11,104 nucleotides of DNA from Candidatus Pacearchaeota archaeon (GCA_002688875.1 NZDU01000052.1:1-11104); one strand, 5' to 3'; positions 1 to 6,717 are shown, counted from the stretch's first letter. Made by a program: numbers and translations. Notes: generated from the letters alone by a model not told the origin.

Positions 1-2536
1 AATGGCGACTCCAATTGTTACAGGAGCTGTTGCTTTATTAAAACAAAAATATCCTGATTGGAGTCCTGATGAGATTAAGATGGCTTTAAGAAATACTGCA
101 GTTAATATTGGAGGAAATGTTAATGTTCAAGGATATGGGAGAATTGATATTTTGGAGGCTGTGAGATTAGAAGGGAAACCTGTTGTTGCTGAGATTAGTG
201 AAATTATTAATAAAGAAAGTGGTTTGATTGATATAATTGGAACTGCTAGTGGAGATAATTTTGAGAGTTATAGTTTGTATTATGGTGAAGAAGAAAATCC
301 AGCAAGTGAGGTTTTAATTACAAGTTCTACTAATCCCATAACAGAAGGGGTTTTGTTTTCTGATTTTGATACAAGTCTATTAACTGGAGGTATTCACTAT
401 TTAATTCTTATAGTTTATCATAGTAATGATGAAGATAGTAGTAGAGACGAGATTCCTTTTCTTGTTGATAATTTAAAAATTGAAAGTGTTGGAAATAATT
501 TTAATTATATTAGTAATCAAGCAGAAGTTAAAGGAAGGATTAGTCTTTCAACTTATGATAGTTATAAAGTTGAATATCGAGCTGATCCTTCTACAGAATG
601 GCAAGAGATATGTTATAGTGAAAGTCCTCTTGCATCTTCTATTTTGTGTACCATTGACGTAAGTACACTAGATAATGGAGTCTATGATTTTCGTTTATTA
701 GTAAATCAGGGAGCTAATCAAATTTTAGGAGAACCTTTAGAAGTAATTGTTATTAACGAATTATTAGAAGGATGGCCTCAAGAAATAGGAGGATTTCCAA
801 GAGATGAAATGAACCTCGGCAATGATGGATCTTATAAAAAAATACTTGTTCCTTTTGGAGCAACTTGTGGATCTGGATATTGTAAAGGTAATGCAATTCA
901 CGTTTTTGATTACAATGGGTCATCAATAGTTTTAAAAGAATTATCAGATGGTATAAATTCTAATAAACTTCCTTATTTAAAGAGGTTTTCAATGTATAGG
1001 GACATAGAAGAAAATAAAGATTATATTGTTATACCAAATTTAAATCCCTTCTTGAATAATAATCCTAAAGGATTAGTAGACTTTTCTGGAAATTATTATA
1101 AAAAATGGTCTGGAGAATATAGTGGAGGATCTTTTGTTGTGATAGATGACAATTTTTTTAGTATGGGACTGCGCGATAATATTGCTATTTATGGAATTGA
1201 TAAAGAAGGAAATAATCTTCCTAATTTTCCAATAGAGATTATTCCTGAAAATGGAAAAGAAATATATCCTCTTTCAGATTCTGTTTTTATGATAGAAAAA
1301 AATGATGGTTCTAAATTTATTGGAGTAGTCTATGCTATTTATGAGAACGCTAGGGAGGGATGGTGGCCTCCGTTTATGAAAAATGTTTCGTATCATCTAA
1401 ATATTTATTCAATTGATGGGAGCTTAATTACAAAAAAGAAATTTTTTGAAGATAATCTAAGAGAAATAGGAAATTTAGGCCTAGAGTTTGCTGTTGCAGA
1501 TTTAAATGGTGATGATAATCAAGAAATCGTTATTGTTACGGGCATCAGAGACTGGAATGTTTATGATGAAGATGTATATAATATAAATGCATATCAAACA
1601 AATTCATATATTTTGGATATTAATGGAAATATTTTATCAGAACCTTATTCAATAAAAGGATTTTTGATTACAAAACTAGCTATAGGTAGATTAAATAATG
1701 AAAATTTAAGTATTATAATATCGCTATCTGATACTTTTCCTACTACTTATCAAGGTAATAAACTTGTTGCTTTTGATTATTCTGGAAATTTAAAATTTGA
1801 TGTTAATGTTCAGGATTATAATGAATTGATAAATGGATTAGCGATAGGAGATATAGACTCTGATGGACAGTCTGAAATTATTATTAATTATAGACCAAGG
1901 TTTTATGATGGAGAACCTTCAGGTTTTATGATTTACAATGGTAATGGGGTAATAGAAAATAAAATTATAATCCCTACTCAAGGAGAAGCAGATGACTATT
2001 ATGGTTTGAATCCGATAATAACTGATTTAAATGGTGATGGAAAACTTGAAATTATACAACAGTCCTGGTTTATAGATGAAAAAGGAGATAAGGCTAGAAT
2101 TTATGTGCTGAATTTAGAACAAAGTGATGCTGATTCTAAATTAGATTGGCCTCAATTCCAACACGACCCTCAACATACTGGATGTTATGATTGTGATGGG
2201 GGAAATCGGACTCCAGGACCTATGAGACCTCAATCTAAAATAGTTAATAATGAGGATTTTGATGTGACTGGTAGAATGGTGTTGTGGTTGAGGATGCGTG
2301 ATGGTGGGGGTGTGATTATTAATTCTACGGAGGTTTTTGATGAAGAGATAACTGTTCCTGCGAATGGATTGATTAAGTTGGATGTTGGTAGGGATAGTTT
2401 GGGGAATCAGGTTTTTGATGGTTGGAATAATGTTGATGTTGTTTCGTTTGGGTTGTTAGGGCCGATTGAGGTTTATGTTAGTTTTGAAGTTGATGGGGAA
2501 TTGTTTGAGGATAGTTGGGAATTTGAGATTGTTTGA
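1..2536 (+). CDS. Subtilisin-like serine protease with beta-propeller, 5'-truncated
   Basis: This is the C-terminal part of an S8 family protease; the gene begins before the window and position 1 is the last base of a codon. The first residues, MATP followed by VTGAVALL, are the segment directly after the catalytic Ser of the GTSMATP motif, so the Asp and His are outside the window. Residues 1-55 finish the catalytic domain. After Ig-like beta-rich segments, a probable beta-propeller runs from about residue 257 (GWPQ) to 716 (WPQFQHDPQHTG). It contains FG-GAP/VCBS-type calcium loops at residues 500 (DLNGDD), 617 (DIDSDG) and 675 (DLNGDG). The last roughly 90 residues form a beta-rich domain with a different base composition. 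It is probably exported and cell-surface or secreted, degrading proteins or peptides outside the cell. The family assignment is firm; the substrate is unknown. Confidence 0.9.
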   Translation, partial: MATPIVTGAVALLKQKYPDWSPDEIKMALRNTAVNIGGNVNVQGYGRIDILEAVRLEGKPVVAEISEIINKESGLIDIIGTASGDNFESYSLYYGEEENPASEVLITSSTNPITEGVLFSDFDTSLLTGGIHYLILIVYHSNDEDSSRDEIPFLVDNLKIESVGNNFNYISNQAEVKGRISLSTYDSYKVEYRADPSTEWQEICYSESPLASSILCTIDVSTLDNGVYDFRLLVNQGANQILGEPLEVIVINELLEGWPQEIGGFPRDEMNLGNDGSYKKILVPFGATCGSGYCKGNAIHVFDYNGSSIVLKELSDGINSNKLPYLKRFSMYRDIEENKDYIVIPNLNPFLNNNPKGLVDFSGNYYKKWSGEYSGGSFVVIDDNFFSMGLRDNIAIYGIDKEGNNLPNFPIEIIPENGKEIYPLSDSVFMIEKNDGSKFIGVVYAIYENAREGWWPPFMKNVSYHLNIYSIDGSLITKKKFFEDNLREIGNLGLEFAVADLNGDDNQEIVIVTGIRDWNVYDEDVYNINAYQTNSYILDINGNILSEPYSIKGFLITKLAIGRLNNENLSIIISLSDTFPTTYQGNKLVAFDYSGNLKFDVNVQDYNELINGLAIGDIDSDGQSEIIINYRPRFYDGEPSGFMIYNGNGVIENKIIIPTQGEADDYYGLNPIITDLNGDGKLEIIQQSWFIDEKGDKARIYVLNLEQSDADSKLDWPQFQHDPQHTGCYDCDGGNRTPGPMRPQSKIVNNEDFDVTGRMVLWLRMRDGGGVIINSTEVFDEEITVPANGLIKLDVGRDSLGNQVFDGWNNVDVVSFGLLGPIEVYVSFEVDGELFEDSWEFEIV

Positions 2537-2576
2537 TTAGTTAAGTGGATTGTAGATTAATTGTTTCTTAGTAAGA

Positions 2577-2585
2577 TATTTAAAT
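2577..2585 (+). promoter_or_regulatory. TATA box for the mntA-hepT-lysS operon
   Basis: TATTTAAAT is centred 25 bases upstream of the ATG at 2606. That is the expected archaeal distance from TATA box to transcription start, so the mRNA would begin at or next to the start codon and be leaderless. This supports ATG 2606 over the in-frame TTG at 2561, which lies upstream of the box. Confidence 0.6.
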
Positions 2586-2605
2586 TAAGTTATCTATTTT
2601 TTATT

Positions 2606-2917
2606 ATGGTAAAGAGAGATATTAAAGATAAGAAGGTTAAGGATTTGGACAAGATTAAGAAGGATATAGTTAGGGTTTTGAAGAAGTATGGGATAAAAAG
2701 GGCGGGGATATTTGGGAGTTATGTTCGAGGGGAGCAGAAGAAAAATAGTGATATTGATATATTGATACAGCCGAGTAGGGGCATGGGTTTTGAATTTGTT
2801 GGAGTTAAGTTTGAACTTGAAGATAAACTTGGAAGAAAGATTGATCTTATAACATATAAGGGGATACATCCATTAATAAAAAATCAGGTTTTGAATGAGG
2901 AGGTAAGGATATTATGA
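2606..2917 (+). CDS. mntA: MntA-type nucleotidyltransferase antitoxin
   Basis: A 103-residue minimal nucleotidyltransferase (MNT). After a charged N-terminal helix it shows the signature GSX10DXD at residues 37-51 (G37, S38, D49, D51), with a probable third metal-binding Asp at D80 (KIDLI). In characterised HepT/MntA pairs, MntA neutralises the HEPN toxin by transferring AMP units to a tyrosine near the toxin's active site. That chemistry is inferred here from the family and the intact motif. The next gene overlaps by ATGA, so the pair is translationally coupled. The start is placed at ATG 2606 because a TATA-like box lies 25 bases upstream; a longer version from TTG 2561 would add 15 unconserved-looking hydrophobic residues and is unlikely. 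The antitoxin-first order is common for this family. Confidence 0.9.
   Translation: MVKRDIKDKKVKDLDKIKKDIVRVLKKYGIKRAGIFGSYVRGEQKKNSDIDILIQPSRGMGFEFVGVKFELEDKLGRKIDLITYKGIHPLIKNQVLNEEVRIL
2897..2904 (+). promoter_or_regulatory. Strong Shine-Dalgarno site of hepT
   Basis: GAGGAGGT ends nine bases before the hepT ATG at 2914, inside the mntA coding region. It is the best match to the 16S rRNA 3' end (CACCTCC) noticed near any start in the window. Together with the ATGA overlap, it indicates that the toxin is translated from the same mRNA as its antitoxin. Confidence 0.7.
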
Positions 2918-3258
2918 AAAGAAGTATAGATCTATTTATCTCAGATATTTTAGAGAATGTTGTTTTAATTGAGGAATCAACAAGTAAGATTAAAAAAGAA
3001 GGTCTGTCATCGGATCGGGATTTAAGAGATGCTACAGTTAGAAGACTAGAGATTATTGGTGAGGCTGTTAAAAATATTCCTGATTCATTTCGTAAACTAT
3101 ATCCTAACGTTTCTTGGAGGAAGATTGCAGGGTTTAGAGATATCGTAATCCATGCTTATTTTAGAATTGATACAGATATCATATGGAATGTTATTAAAGA
3201 AGACATTCCAGATTTGAAACGGAAAATTCTTAAGATTAAACAGGATTTGGAGAAATAA
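2914..3258 (+). CDS. hepT: HepT-like HEPN ribonuclease toxin (DUF86)
   Basis: A 114-residue, probably all-helical HEPN protein. The catalytic RX4HXY motif is complete: R75, H80 and Y82 in RDIVIHAY, preceded by the family-typical RRLEIIGEAVKNIP stretch (residues 43-56) and W68RKIAG. HepT toxins are RNases; studied members cut tRNA or mRNA and are inactivated by AMPylation of the motif tyrosine by MntA. Y82 is present, so this regulation is possible here. The start codon overlaps the mntA stop and has a strong Shine-Dalgarno site. The stop codon is separated from the lysS start by a single base, so the toxin pair and lysyl-tRNA synthetase are very likely on one transcript. The sequence shows no truncation or missing key residue. 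Confidence 0.92.
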   Translation: MKRSIDLFISDILENVVLIEESTSKIKKEGLSSDRDLRDATVRRLEIIGEAVKNIPDSFRKLYPNVSWRKIAGFRDIVIHAYFRIDTDIIWNVIKEDIPDLKRKILKIKQDLEK

Positions 3259-3259
3259 A

Positions 3260-4777
3260 ATGGGAAGAGAAGAACAAATAATTAATGAGAGGAAGAGGAA
3301 GTTGAAAGAGTTGAGGAGATTGGTGAATCCTTATCCACATAGGTTTGATGTTAAGGATTATTCTAGTGAGGTTAAGGAGAAGTTTAAGGGGTTGAAGGAT
3401 GATGAGAGGACTAAGAGTAAGGTTAGGGTTGCTGGGCGGGTTATGACGGTTCGTAATTTGGGGAAGTTGATATTTGCTACGGTGCAGGATAGTAAGGGGA
3501 GGATGCAGATTATATTGCAAAAAGGTGTTACAGCTGATCGAGATTTTGGTATTTTTAAGAAGTATGTGGATGCTGGGGATTTTGTGGGGGTTGAAGGTTT
3601 GGTTATGAAGTCGAGGACGGGAGAGGTTTCGGTTTTGGTGAAGAAAGCTGAAATGTTGAGTAAGTCGTTGTTGCCACTTCCTGAGAAGTGGCATGGGCTT
3701 AAGGATGATGAGGAAAGATATAGGAAAAGGTATTTGGATTTGGTTATGAATCCTGAGGTTAGAGGGGTTTTTGATAAGAGGACGATGATACTTGATTCTA
3801 TTAGAGAGTTGTTGAAGAAGAAAGGGATGGTTGAGGTGGATACTCCATTTTTGCAGACGATTTATGGAGGGGCAGCGGCAAAGCCGTTTAAGACTCATTT
3901 GAATGCCCTCGATATTGATTTGTTTTTGGCTATTTCGCCGGAATTATATTTAAAGAGGTTGATTGTTGGAGGGTATGATAAGGTTTATACTATAAGTAGG
4001 AACTTTAGGAATGAGGGGATTGATAGATGGCATAATCCGGAGTTTAGCATGATGGAGATTTATTGTGCGTATAATGATTATAATGATATGATGGATTTGT
4101 TCGAGGAGATTTATGAATATGTTGCTAAGAAGGTTAATGGTTCGACTAAGGTTAAGTTTCGTGGGGAGGAGATTGATTTTAAGCGGCCATGGAAGAGGAT
4201 GAGTATGGCGAGTTGTATTAAGAAATATGCTAAGATTGATGTGGATAAGAAGAGTGCTAAGGAGTTGGCTAGTTTTGTTAAGAAGAATAAGATTGAGAGT
4301 AAGGATGATAAGAGTTGGGGATGGAACGTGCAGGCGATTTTTGAGCATTTTTGTGAGGAGAAGTTGGAACAGCCGACGTTTATTTTGGATCATCCGCTTG
4401 AGACTACTCCGTTGTGTAAGATTCATAGAAATGAAAAGATGTGTAGGATGATTGAGAGGTTTGAGCCGTTTTGTATGGGGGCTGAGTTGGGGAATGCTTA
4501 TAGTGAGTTGAATGATCCGGAGTTGCAGAGGTCGTTGTTGGAGGAGCAACAGGCTTCGTTAAGTAAGGGAGATGAGGAAGCGAATCCGTTGGATGAGGAT
4601 TTTATTAATGCTATAGAAGTTGGGATGCCACCTACGGGAGGGCTGGGGCTAGGGATTGATAGGATGGTTATGTTATTGACTGGGCAGGATAGTATTAAGG
4701 ATGTGATTATGTTTCCGTTTATGAGGCCGTTGGATGTTGAAGATAAGAAAAAGGGTGATGGGAAGAAAGGGAAATGA
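3260..4777 (+). CDS. lysS: Lysyl-tRNA synthetase, class II
   Basis: A 505-residue, full-length class II LysRS that charges tRNA-Lys with lysine in the cytoplasm. The N-terminal OB-fold anticodon-binding domain spans about residues 54-135 (VRVAGRVMTVRNLGKLIF). The catalytic domain has motif 1 around 188-200 (GMVEVDTPFLQ), motif 2 at 247-262 (RNFRNEGI then HNPEF) and motif 3 at 460-475 (GGLGLGIDRMVMLLTG). Also visible are ISPELYLKRL (225-234) and the LysRS-typical NAYSELNDP (412-420). The tail after residue 490 is Lys-rich. Many archaea carry the unrelated class I enzyme LysK instead, so the class II form says something about lineage or transfer. The start is ATG 3260, one base after the hepT stop, with GGAG seven bases upstream. 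Codons are strongly G/T-rich, unlike hepT. Confidence 0.97.
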   Translation: MGREEQIINERKRKLKELRRLVNPYPHRFDVKDYSSEVKEKFKGLKDDERTKSKVRVAGRVMTVRNLGKLIFATVQDSKGRMQIILQKGVTADRDFGIFKKYVDAGDFVGVEGLVMKSRTGEVSVLVKKAEMLSKSLLPLPEKWHGLKDDEERYRKRYLDLVMNPEVRGVFDKRTMILDSIRELLKKKGMVEVDTPFLQTIYGGAAAKPFKTHLNALDIDLFLAISPELYLKRLIVGGYDKVYTISRNFRNEGIDRWHNPEFSMMEIYCAYNDYNDMMDLFEEIYEYVAKKVNGSTKVKFRGEEIDFKRPWKRMSMASCIKKYAKIDVDKKSAKELASFVKKNKIESKDDKSWGWNVQAIFEHFCEEKLEQPTFILDHPLETTPLCKIHRNEKMCRMIERFEPFCMGAELGNAYSELNDPELQRSLLEEQQASLSKGDEEANPLDEDFINAIEVGMPPTGGLGLGIDRMVMLLTGQDSIKDVIMFPFMRPLDVEDKKKGDGKKGK

Positions 4778-4792
4778 AGATTCTGCGAAGAT

Positions 4793-4800
4793 TTTAAATA
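4793..4800 (+). promoter_or_regulatory. Possible TATA box upstream of the NYN gene
   Basis: TTTAAATA lies just after the lysS stop. Transcription would start about 25 bases downstream, near 4822, so the message would carry a 5' leader of roughly 40 bases consisting mainly of the GC-rich hairpin at 4828-4854. This is a weak call because such A/T octamers are common in this genome and the spacing does not fit a leaderless start. Confidence 0.3.
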
Positions 4801-4827
4801 CTGATAATTACTAGATTAAGTATATAC

Positions 4828-4861
4828 GCTCGCGGTTAGAAATAACGCGCGGGCACTTTTT
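4828..4861 (+). terminator. GC-rich hairpin with GAAA tetraloop and T-tract
   Basis: GCTCGCG (4828-4834) pairs with CGCGGGC (4848-4854) through seven base pairs including one G-U. It continues directly into GTTA/TAAC (4835-4838 with 4843-4846), capped by the tetraloop GAAA (4839-4842), with G4847 as a single bulge. A run of five T follows at 4857-4861, four bases before the next ATG. This resembles an intrinsic terminator of the mntA-hepT-lysS operon. It could alternatively be a structured 5' leader of the NYN gene or a small RNA. It is strikingly GC-rich for this genome. Confidence 0.55.
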
Positions 4862-4864
4862 ACT

Positions 4865-5407
4865 ATGAGAGTTGCTTTGTTTATTGATGGGAATAATTTT
4901 TATCATGGATTAAGAAATATTTACGGGGAATCTAAAAAACTTATTAATTTTGATTTTAAAAGATTTTCCAATATTTTGGGGCAGAATAGTAGAGTTGTTG
5001 TTATTTTTTATTATAATGCCAGATTAGATAAAATAGAAAACACTAGTAAATTTATTAGTCAAGAAAGATTCTTTAGTAAGTTAAGGAGTATTGATAATTT
5101 TAATCTAATTCTTTGTAGATTACTGAAGAGAAAGATTAGAGGAACGAATAATTATTATTATGTACTTAAAGAAGATGATATTCACATGGCTGTTGATATG
5201 GTTGAAGGTGCATTTGATAATAAGTTTGATATTGCAATTGTTGTTTCTGGAGATGGAGATTTTGTTCCAGCAGTTAGAGCAGTTCAGAGAAGAAGCAAAA
5301 AGGTGATAAATGCTTATTTTAAAAAAAGTTCCTCAATAAATCTTCAACATCATTGTGATGAATCTATTCAATTAACTAAAGATTTATTAGATAAATGTTT
5401 TTTATAA
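4865..5407 (+). CDS. NYN-domain (LabA/DUF88-like PIN fold) predicted ribonuclease
   Basis: A 180-residue single-domain protein of the NYN family, relatives of PIN nucleases that usually cut RNA in a metal-dependent way. The acidic active-site positions are all visible: D8 in FIDGNN near the N-terminus, D105 and D111 in KEDDIHMAVDMV, and D130/D132 in SGDGDFVPAV. The domain starts within the first residues, so ATG 4865 is the correct start. There is no Shine-Dalgarno site; the ATG follows a T-tract and a GC-rich hairpin. The HD-domain gene starts four bases after the stop, suggesting a shared transcript. Codon use is A-rich (GGA, GAA, AAA, TTA), unlike the G-rich lysS before it and HD gene after it, which hints at separate origins. 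Biological substrate unknown; family function inferred. Confidence 0.88.
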   Translation: MRVALFIDGNNFYHGLRNIYGESKKLINFDFKRFSNILGQNSRVVVIFYYNARLDKIENTSKFISQERFFSKLRSIDNFNLILCRLLKRKIRGTNNYYYVLKEDDIHMAVDMVEGAFDNKFDIAIVVSGDGDFVPAVRAVQRRSKKVINAYFKKSSSINLQHHCDESIQLTKDLLDKCFL

Positions 5408-5411
5408 ATAT

Positions 5412-5987
5412 ATGACATTACCGATAACACGAGAAGAAGCGTTTGAACTTGTTAAGAAATATAATTCTGATGAAAAAGATATTATTCATTATTTGGAGAG
5501 TGAGGCGGTTTGTCGAGGGGTGGCTGCTAAGTTGGGAGAGGATGTTGAGTATTTTGGGATGTTGGGGTTGTTGCATGATGTTGATTGGGGGTTGACTAAA
5601 GCTAATAGTGTGGAGCATTTGACTAAGGCTCCTGCGATTTTACGGGAAGCTGGGTTTGATGAGGAGTTTATTGAGTTGTTAGTTAGTCATGGGTATGGGT
5701 TTGATTGTGCTGGGCTTTTGGATAGAAAAAGGGGCGAGAAGAAGGAGTTTATATTGGCAGCCTCGGAAACTGTGACTGGGATTGTGCATGCTTATGCGTT
5801 GATGCGTGGGGGGATTGAGGGAATGGGGGTTAAGGGTCTTAAGAAGAAATTTAAGGATAAGAATTTTGCGGCTGGATGTCATAGGGAGATAGTTAGAGAG
5901 ATTGAGAATGTTATGGAGTTGGATGAGTTTTTTGAGGTTGCTATAGAAAGTATTAAAAAGATTAGAGGGGATGTAGGGTTAGAGTAG
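5412..5987 (+). CDS. HD-domain phosphohydrolase, predicted
   Basis: A 191-residue HD-superfamily protein resembling the predicted hydrolases of the COG2316 type. Metal-ligand candidates are H26 (IIHYLESEAV), H55-D56 (LLHDVDW) and H93 (LVSHGYG). Family members usually have Asp three residues before the conserved Thr-Gly of the last ligand helix; here that position is E119 (ASETVTGIV), so the site is conservatively altered. The C-terminal KKKFKDKNFAAGCHREI stretch (144-160) is also typical of this family. HD enzymes hydrolyse phosphoester bonds in nucleotides or nucleic acids; the substrate here cannot be told. It follows the NYN gene after four bases and lacks a clear Shine-Dalgarno site; TTTATTAG at 5383-5390 could give it its own leaderless start. 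Codons are G-rich, host style. Confidence 0.8.
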   Translation: MTLPITREEAFELVKKYNSDEKDIIHYLESEAVCRGVAAKLGEDVEYFGMLGLLHDVDWGLTKANSVEHLTKAPAILREAGFDEEFIELLVSHGYGFDCAGLLDRKRGEKKEFILAASETVTGIVHAYALMRGGIEGMGVKGLKKKFKDKNFAAGCHREIVREIENVMELDEFFEVAIESIKKIRGDVGLE

Positions 5988-5990
5988 TTC

Positions 5991-6007
5991 CAATTTCGGG
6001 GAAATTG
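5991..6007. repeat. Perfect 7-bp palindrome before the histone-fold gene
   Basis: CAATTTC (5991-5997) and GAAATTG (6001-6007) are exact inverted repeats around a GGG centre. They lie between the HD stop and the ATG at 6012, ending four bases before that ATG. The site could be an operator, a target of the adjacent DNA-binding protein, or an mRNA hairpin covering the only G-rich ribosome-binding candidate (GGGG, 5998-6001). Confidence 0.55.
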
Positions 6008-6011
6008 TAAT

Positions 6012-6200
6012 ATGGCTAATATAATAATAAAAAATAATATAAGGAAAGTTGTTAAGGAGATTGATGAAGAAGGAGTTATTGGGAATGTTGGGGAAGAGGT
6101 TGAGAAGGCGCTTGAGGAGAAGGTTCGGGAGGATTTGAAGGTTGCTATTGCGCGGGCTAAGAAGAATCAGAGACGGACGTTGTTTGCTCGGGATTTGTGA
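6012..6200 (+). CDS. Short histone-fold DNA-binding protein, alpha3-truncated
   Basis: A 62-residue basic/acidic helical protein that matches the small histone-fold family widespread in DPANN archaea (similar to DUF1931 and the recently described face-to-face histones). Helix 1 is about residues 8-18 (NNIRKVVKEI). A long central helix runs about 25-52, and the end, RAKKNQRRTLFARDL, fits the family's RAKANGRKTVxPRDL-type terminus. As in that family, the chain stops at Asp-Leu where a classical archaeal histone would continue into helix 3. It probably binds or bridges DNA as a dimer or tetramer. It lies 24 bases after the HD gene, with a palindrome in the gap. Codons are G-rich, host style. The fold call rests on pattern recognition and not on a profile search. 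Confidence 0.75.
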   Translation: MANIIIKNNIRKVVKEIDEEGVIGNVGEEVEKALEEKVREDLKVAIARAKKNQRRTLFARDL

Positions 6201-6255
6201 ATGGTTTGAGTTATTAGTTTTGTTTGAATAATTTAAATATCTGGGAGGAGATAGA

Positions 6256-6264
6256 TTTATAAAT
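6256..6264 (+). promoter_or_regulatory. TATA box of the hicB-hicA operon
   Basis: TTTATAAAT is centred 25 bases upstream of the hicB ATG at 6285, with the purine-rich GGAGATAG just before it in the position of a TFB recognition element. The spacing predicts a leaderless hicB mRNA; no Shine-Dalgarno site is present between box and ATG. Confidence 0.7.
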
Positions 6265-6284
6265 TTGTAATTGTTTGTTTTTTC

Positions 6285-6530
6285 ATGAAATCTTTTACTG
6301 CAGTTATAAGAAAGGGAGAAAGTCAGTTTGTTGCAATGTGTCCGGAAGTTGATGTTGTTAGTCAAGGTTATACAATTGAGGCGGCTTTATCAAATTTGAA
6401 GGAGGCTGTTGCATTATATATTGAAGAGATGGGTGTTCCTGAGAATTTTGTTGAGAACGATACGATTATAATAAACTTTGAGGTGAATGATGACAAAACT
6501 GCCGAGATTGTCAGGCAGGGAAGTCATTAA
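6285..6530 (+). CDS. hicB: HicB-like antitoxin
   Basis: An 81-residue HicB-family protein with the family pattern FTAVIRKGESQFVAMCPEVDVVSQGYT followed by EAALSNLKEAVALYIEEMG (about residues 4-50), which forms the degraded RNase H-like fold that binds HicA. No helix-turn-helix or ribbon-helix-helix domain follows, so this short form may lack its own DNA-binding module. It would hold the HicA toxin inactive. The antitoxin gene comes first, the reverse of the classic hicAB order but frequent for this family. Its 3' end overlaps hicA by 44 bases in another frame, which ensures coupled expression. The start is supported by a TATA-like box 25 bases upstream. Confidence 0.88.
   Translation: MKSFTAVIRKGESQFVAMCPEVDVVSQGYTIEAALSNLKEAVALYIEEMGVPENFVENDTIIINFEVNDDKTAEIVRQGSH
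6480..6486 (+). promoter_or_regulatory. Shine-Dalgarno site deciding the hicA start
   Basis: GAGGTGA lies inside the hicB reading frame and directly abuts the first of two consecutive ATG codons (6487 and 6490). The spacing is better for the second ATG, so HicA may really begin as MTKLPRLSG. Confidence 0.5.
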
Positions 6531-6717
6531 GTTACTCTCTAAAGTGGGTTTTAATCCGGTAAGACAAAGAGGTAGTCATGTAATTATGAAAAAACAAACT
6601 GAAAGTGGAGTGAGGGTTACTGTTGTTCCGAATCATGTGGAAATTGATAAGGGAACTCTTTTAGAGATAATTAGACAGGCTGGTTTGACGAGGAATGAGT
6701 TTCTGGCATTGTTGTGA
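6487..6717 (+). CDS. hicA: HicA mRNA interferase toxin
   Basis: A 76-residue (75 if the second ATG is used) HicA toxin with a double-stranded-RNA-binding-like fold. The family pattern is complete: LPRLSGREVIKLLSKVGF, then RQRGSHVIM with the catalytic histidine H31, then VVPNHVEIDKGTLLEIIRQAGL. HicA cleaves mRNA independently of codons when freed from HicB. The gene overlaps hicB by 44 bases, and a Shine-Dalgarno site sits right before the double ATG. The membrane-protein gene starts 12 bases after the stop, so read-through into it is likely. All key residues are intact, so the toxin is probably functional. This is the second toxin-antitoxin pair within four kilobases. Confidence 0.92.
   Translation: MMTKLPRLSGREVIKLLSKVGFNPVRQRGSHVIMKKQTESGVRVTVVPNHVEIDKGTLLEIIRQAGLTRNEFLALL

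Noticed and set aside
2561..2605. Upstream TTG extension of mntA adding a hydrophobic leader
   Set aside because: A TATA-like box at 2577-2585 lies inside the extension, 25 bases from ATG 2606, and MNT antitoxins are cytoplasmic proteins that need no signal sequence.
3236..3898. 220-codon open frame on the minus strand within lysS
   Set aside because: It is antisense to a certain gene. Its translation is made almost only of Leu, Ile, Pro, Asn, Ser and His, as expected from the C-rich complement of a G-rich strand with few stop codons.
3950..4549. 199-codon minus-strand open frame within lysS
   Set aside because: Same compositional artefact; no domain or promoter visible and it covers LysRS motif 2.
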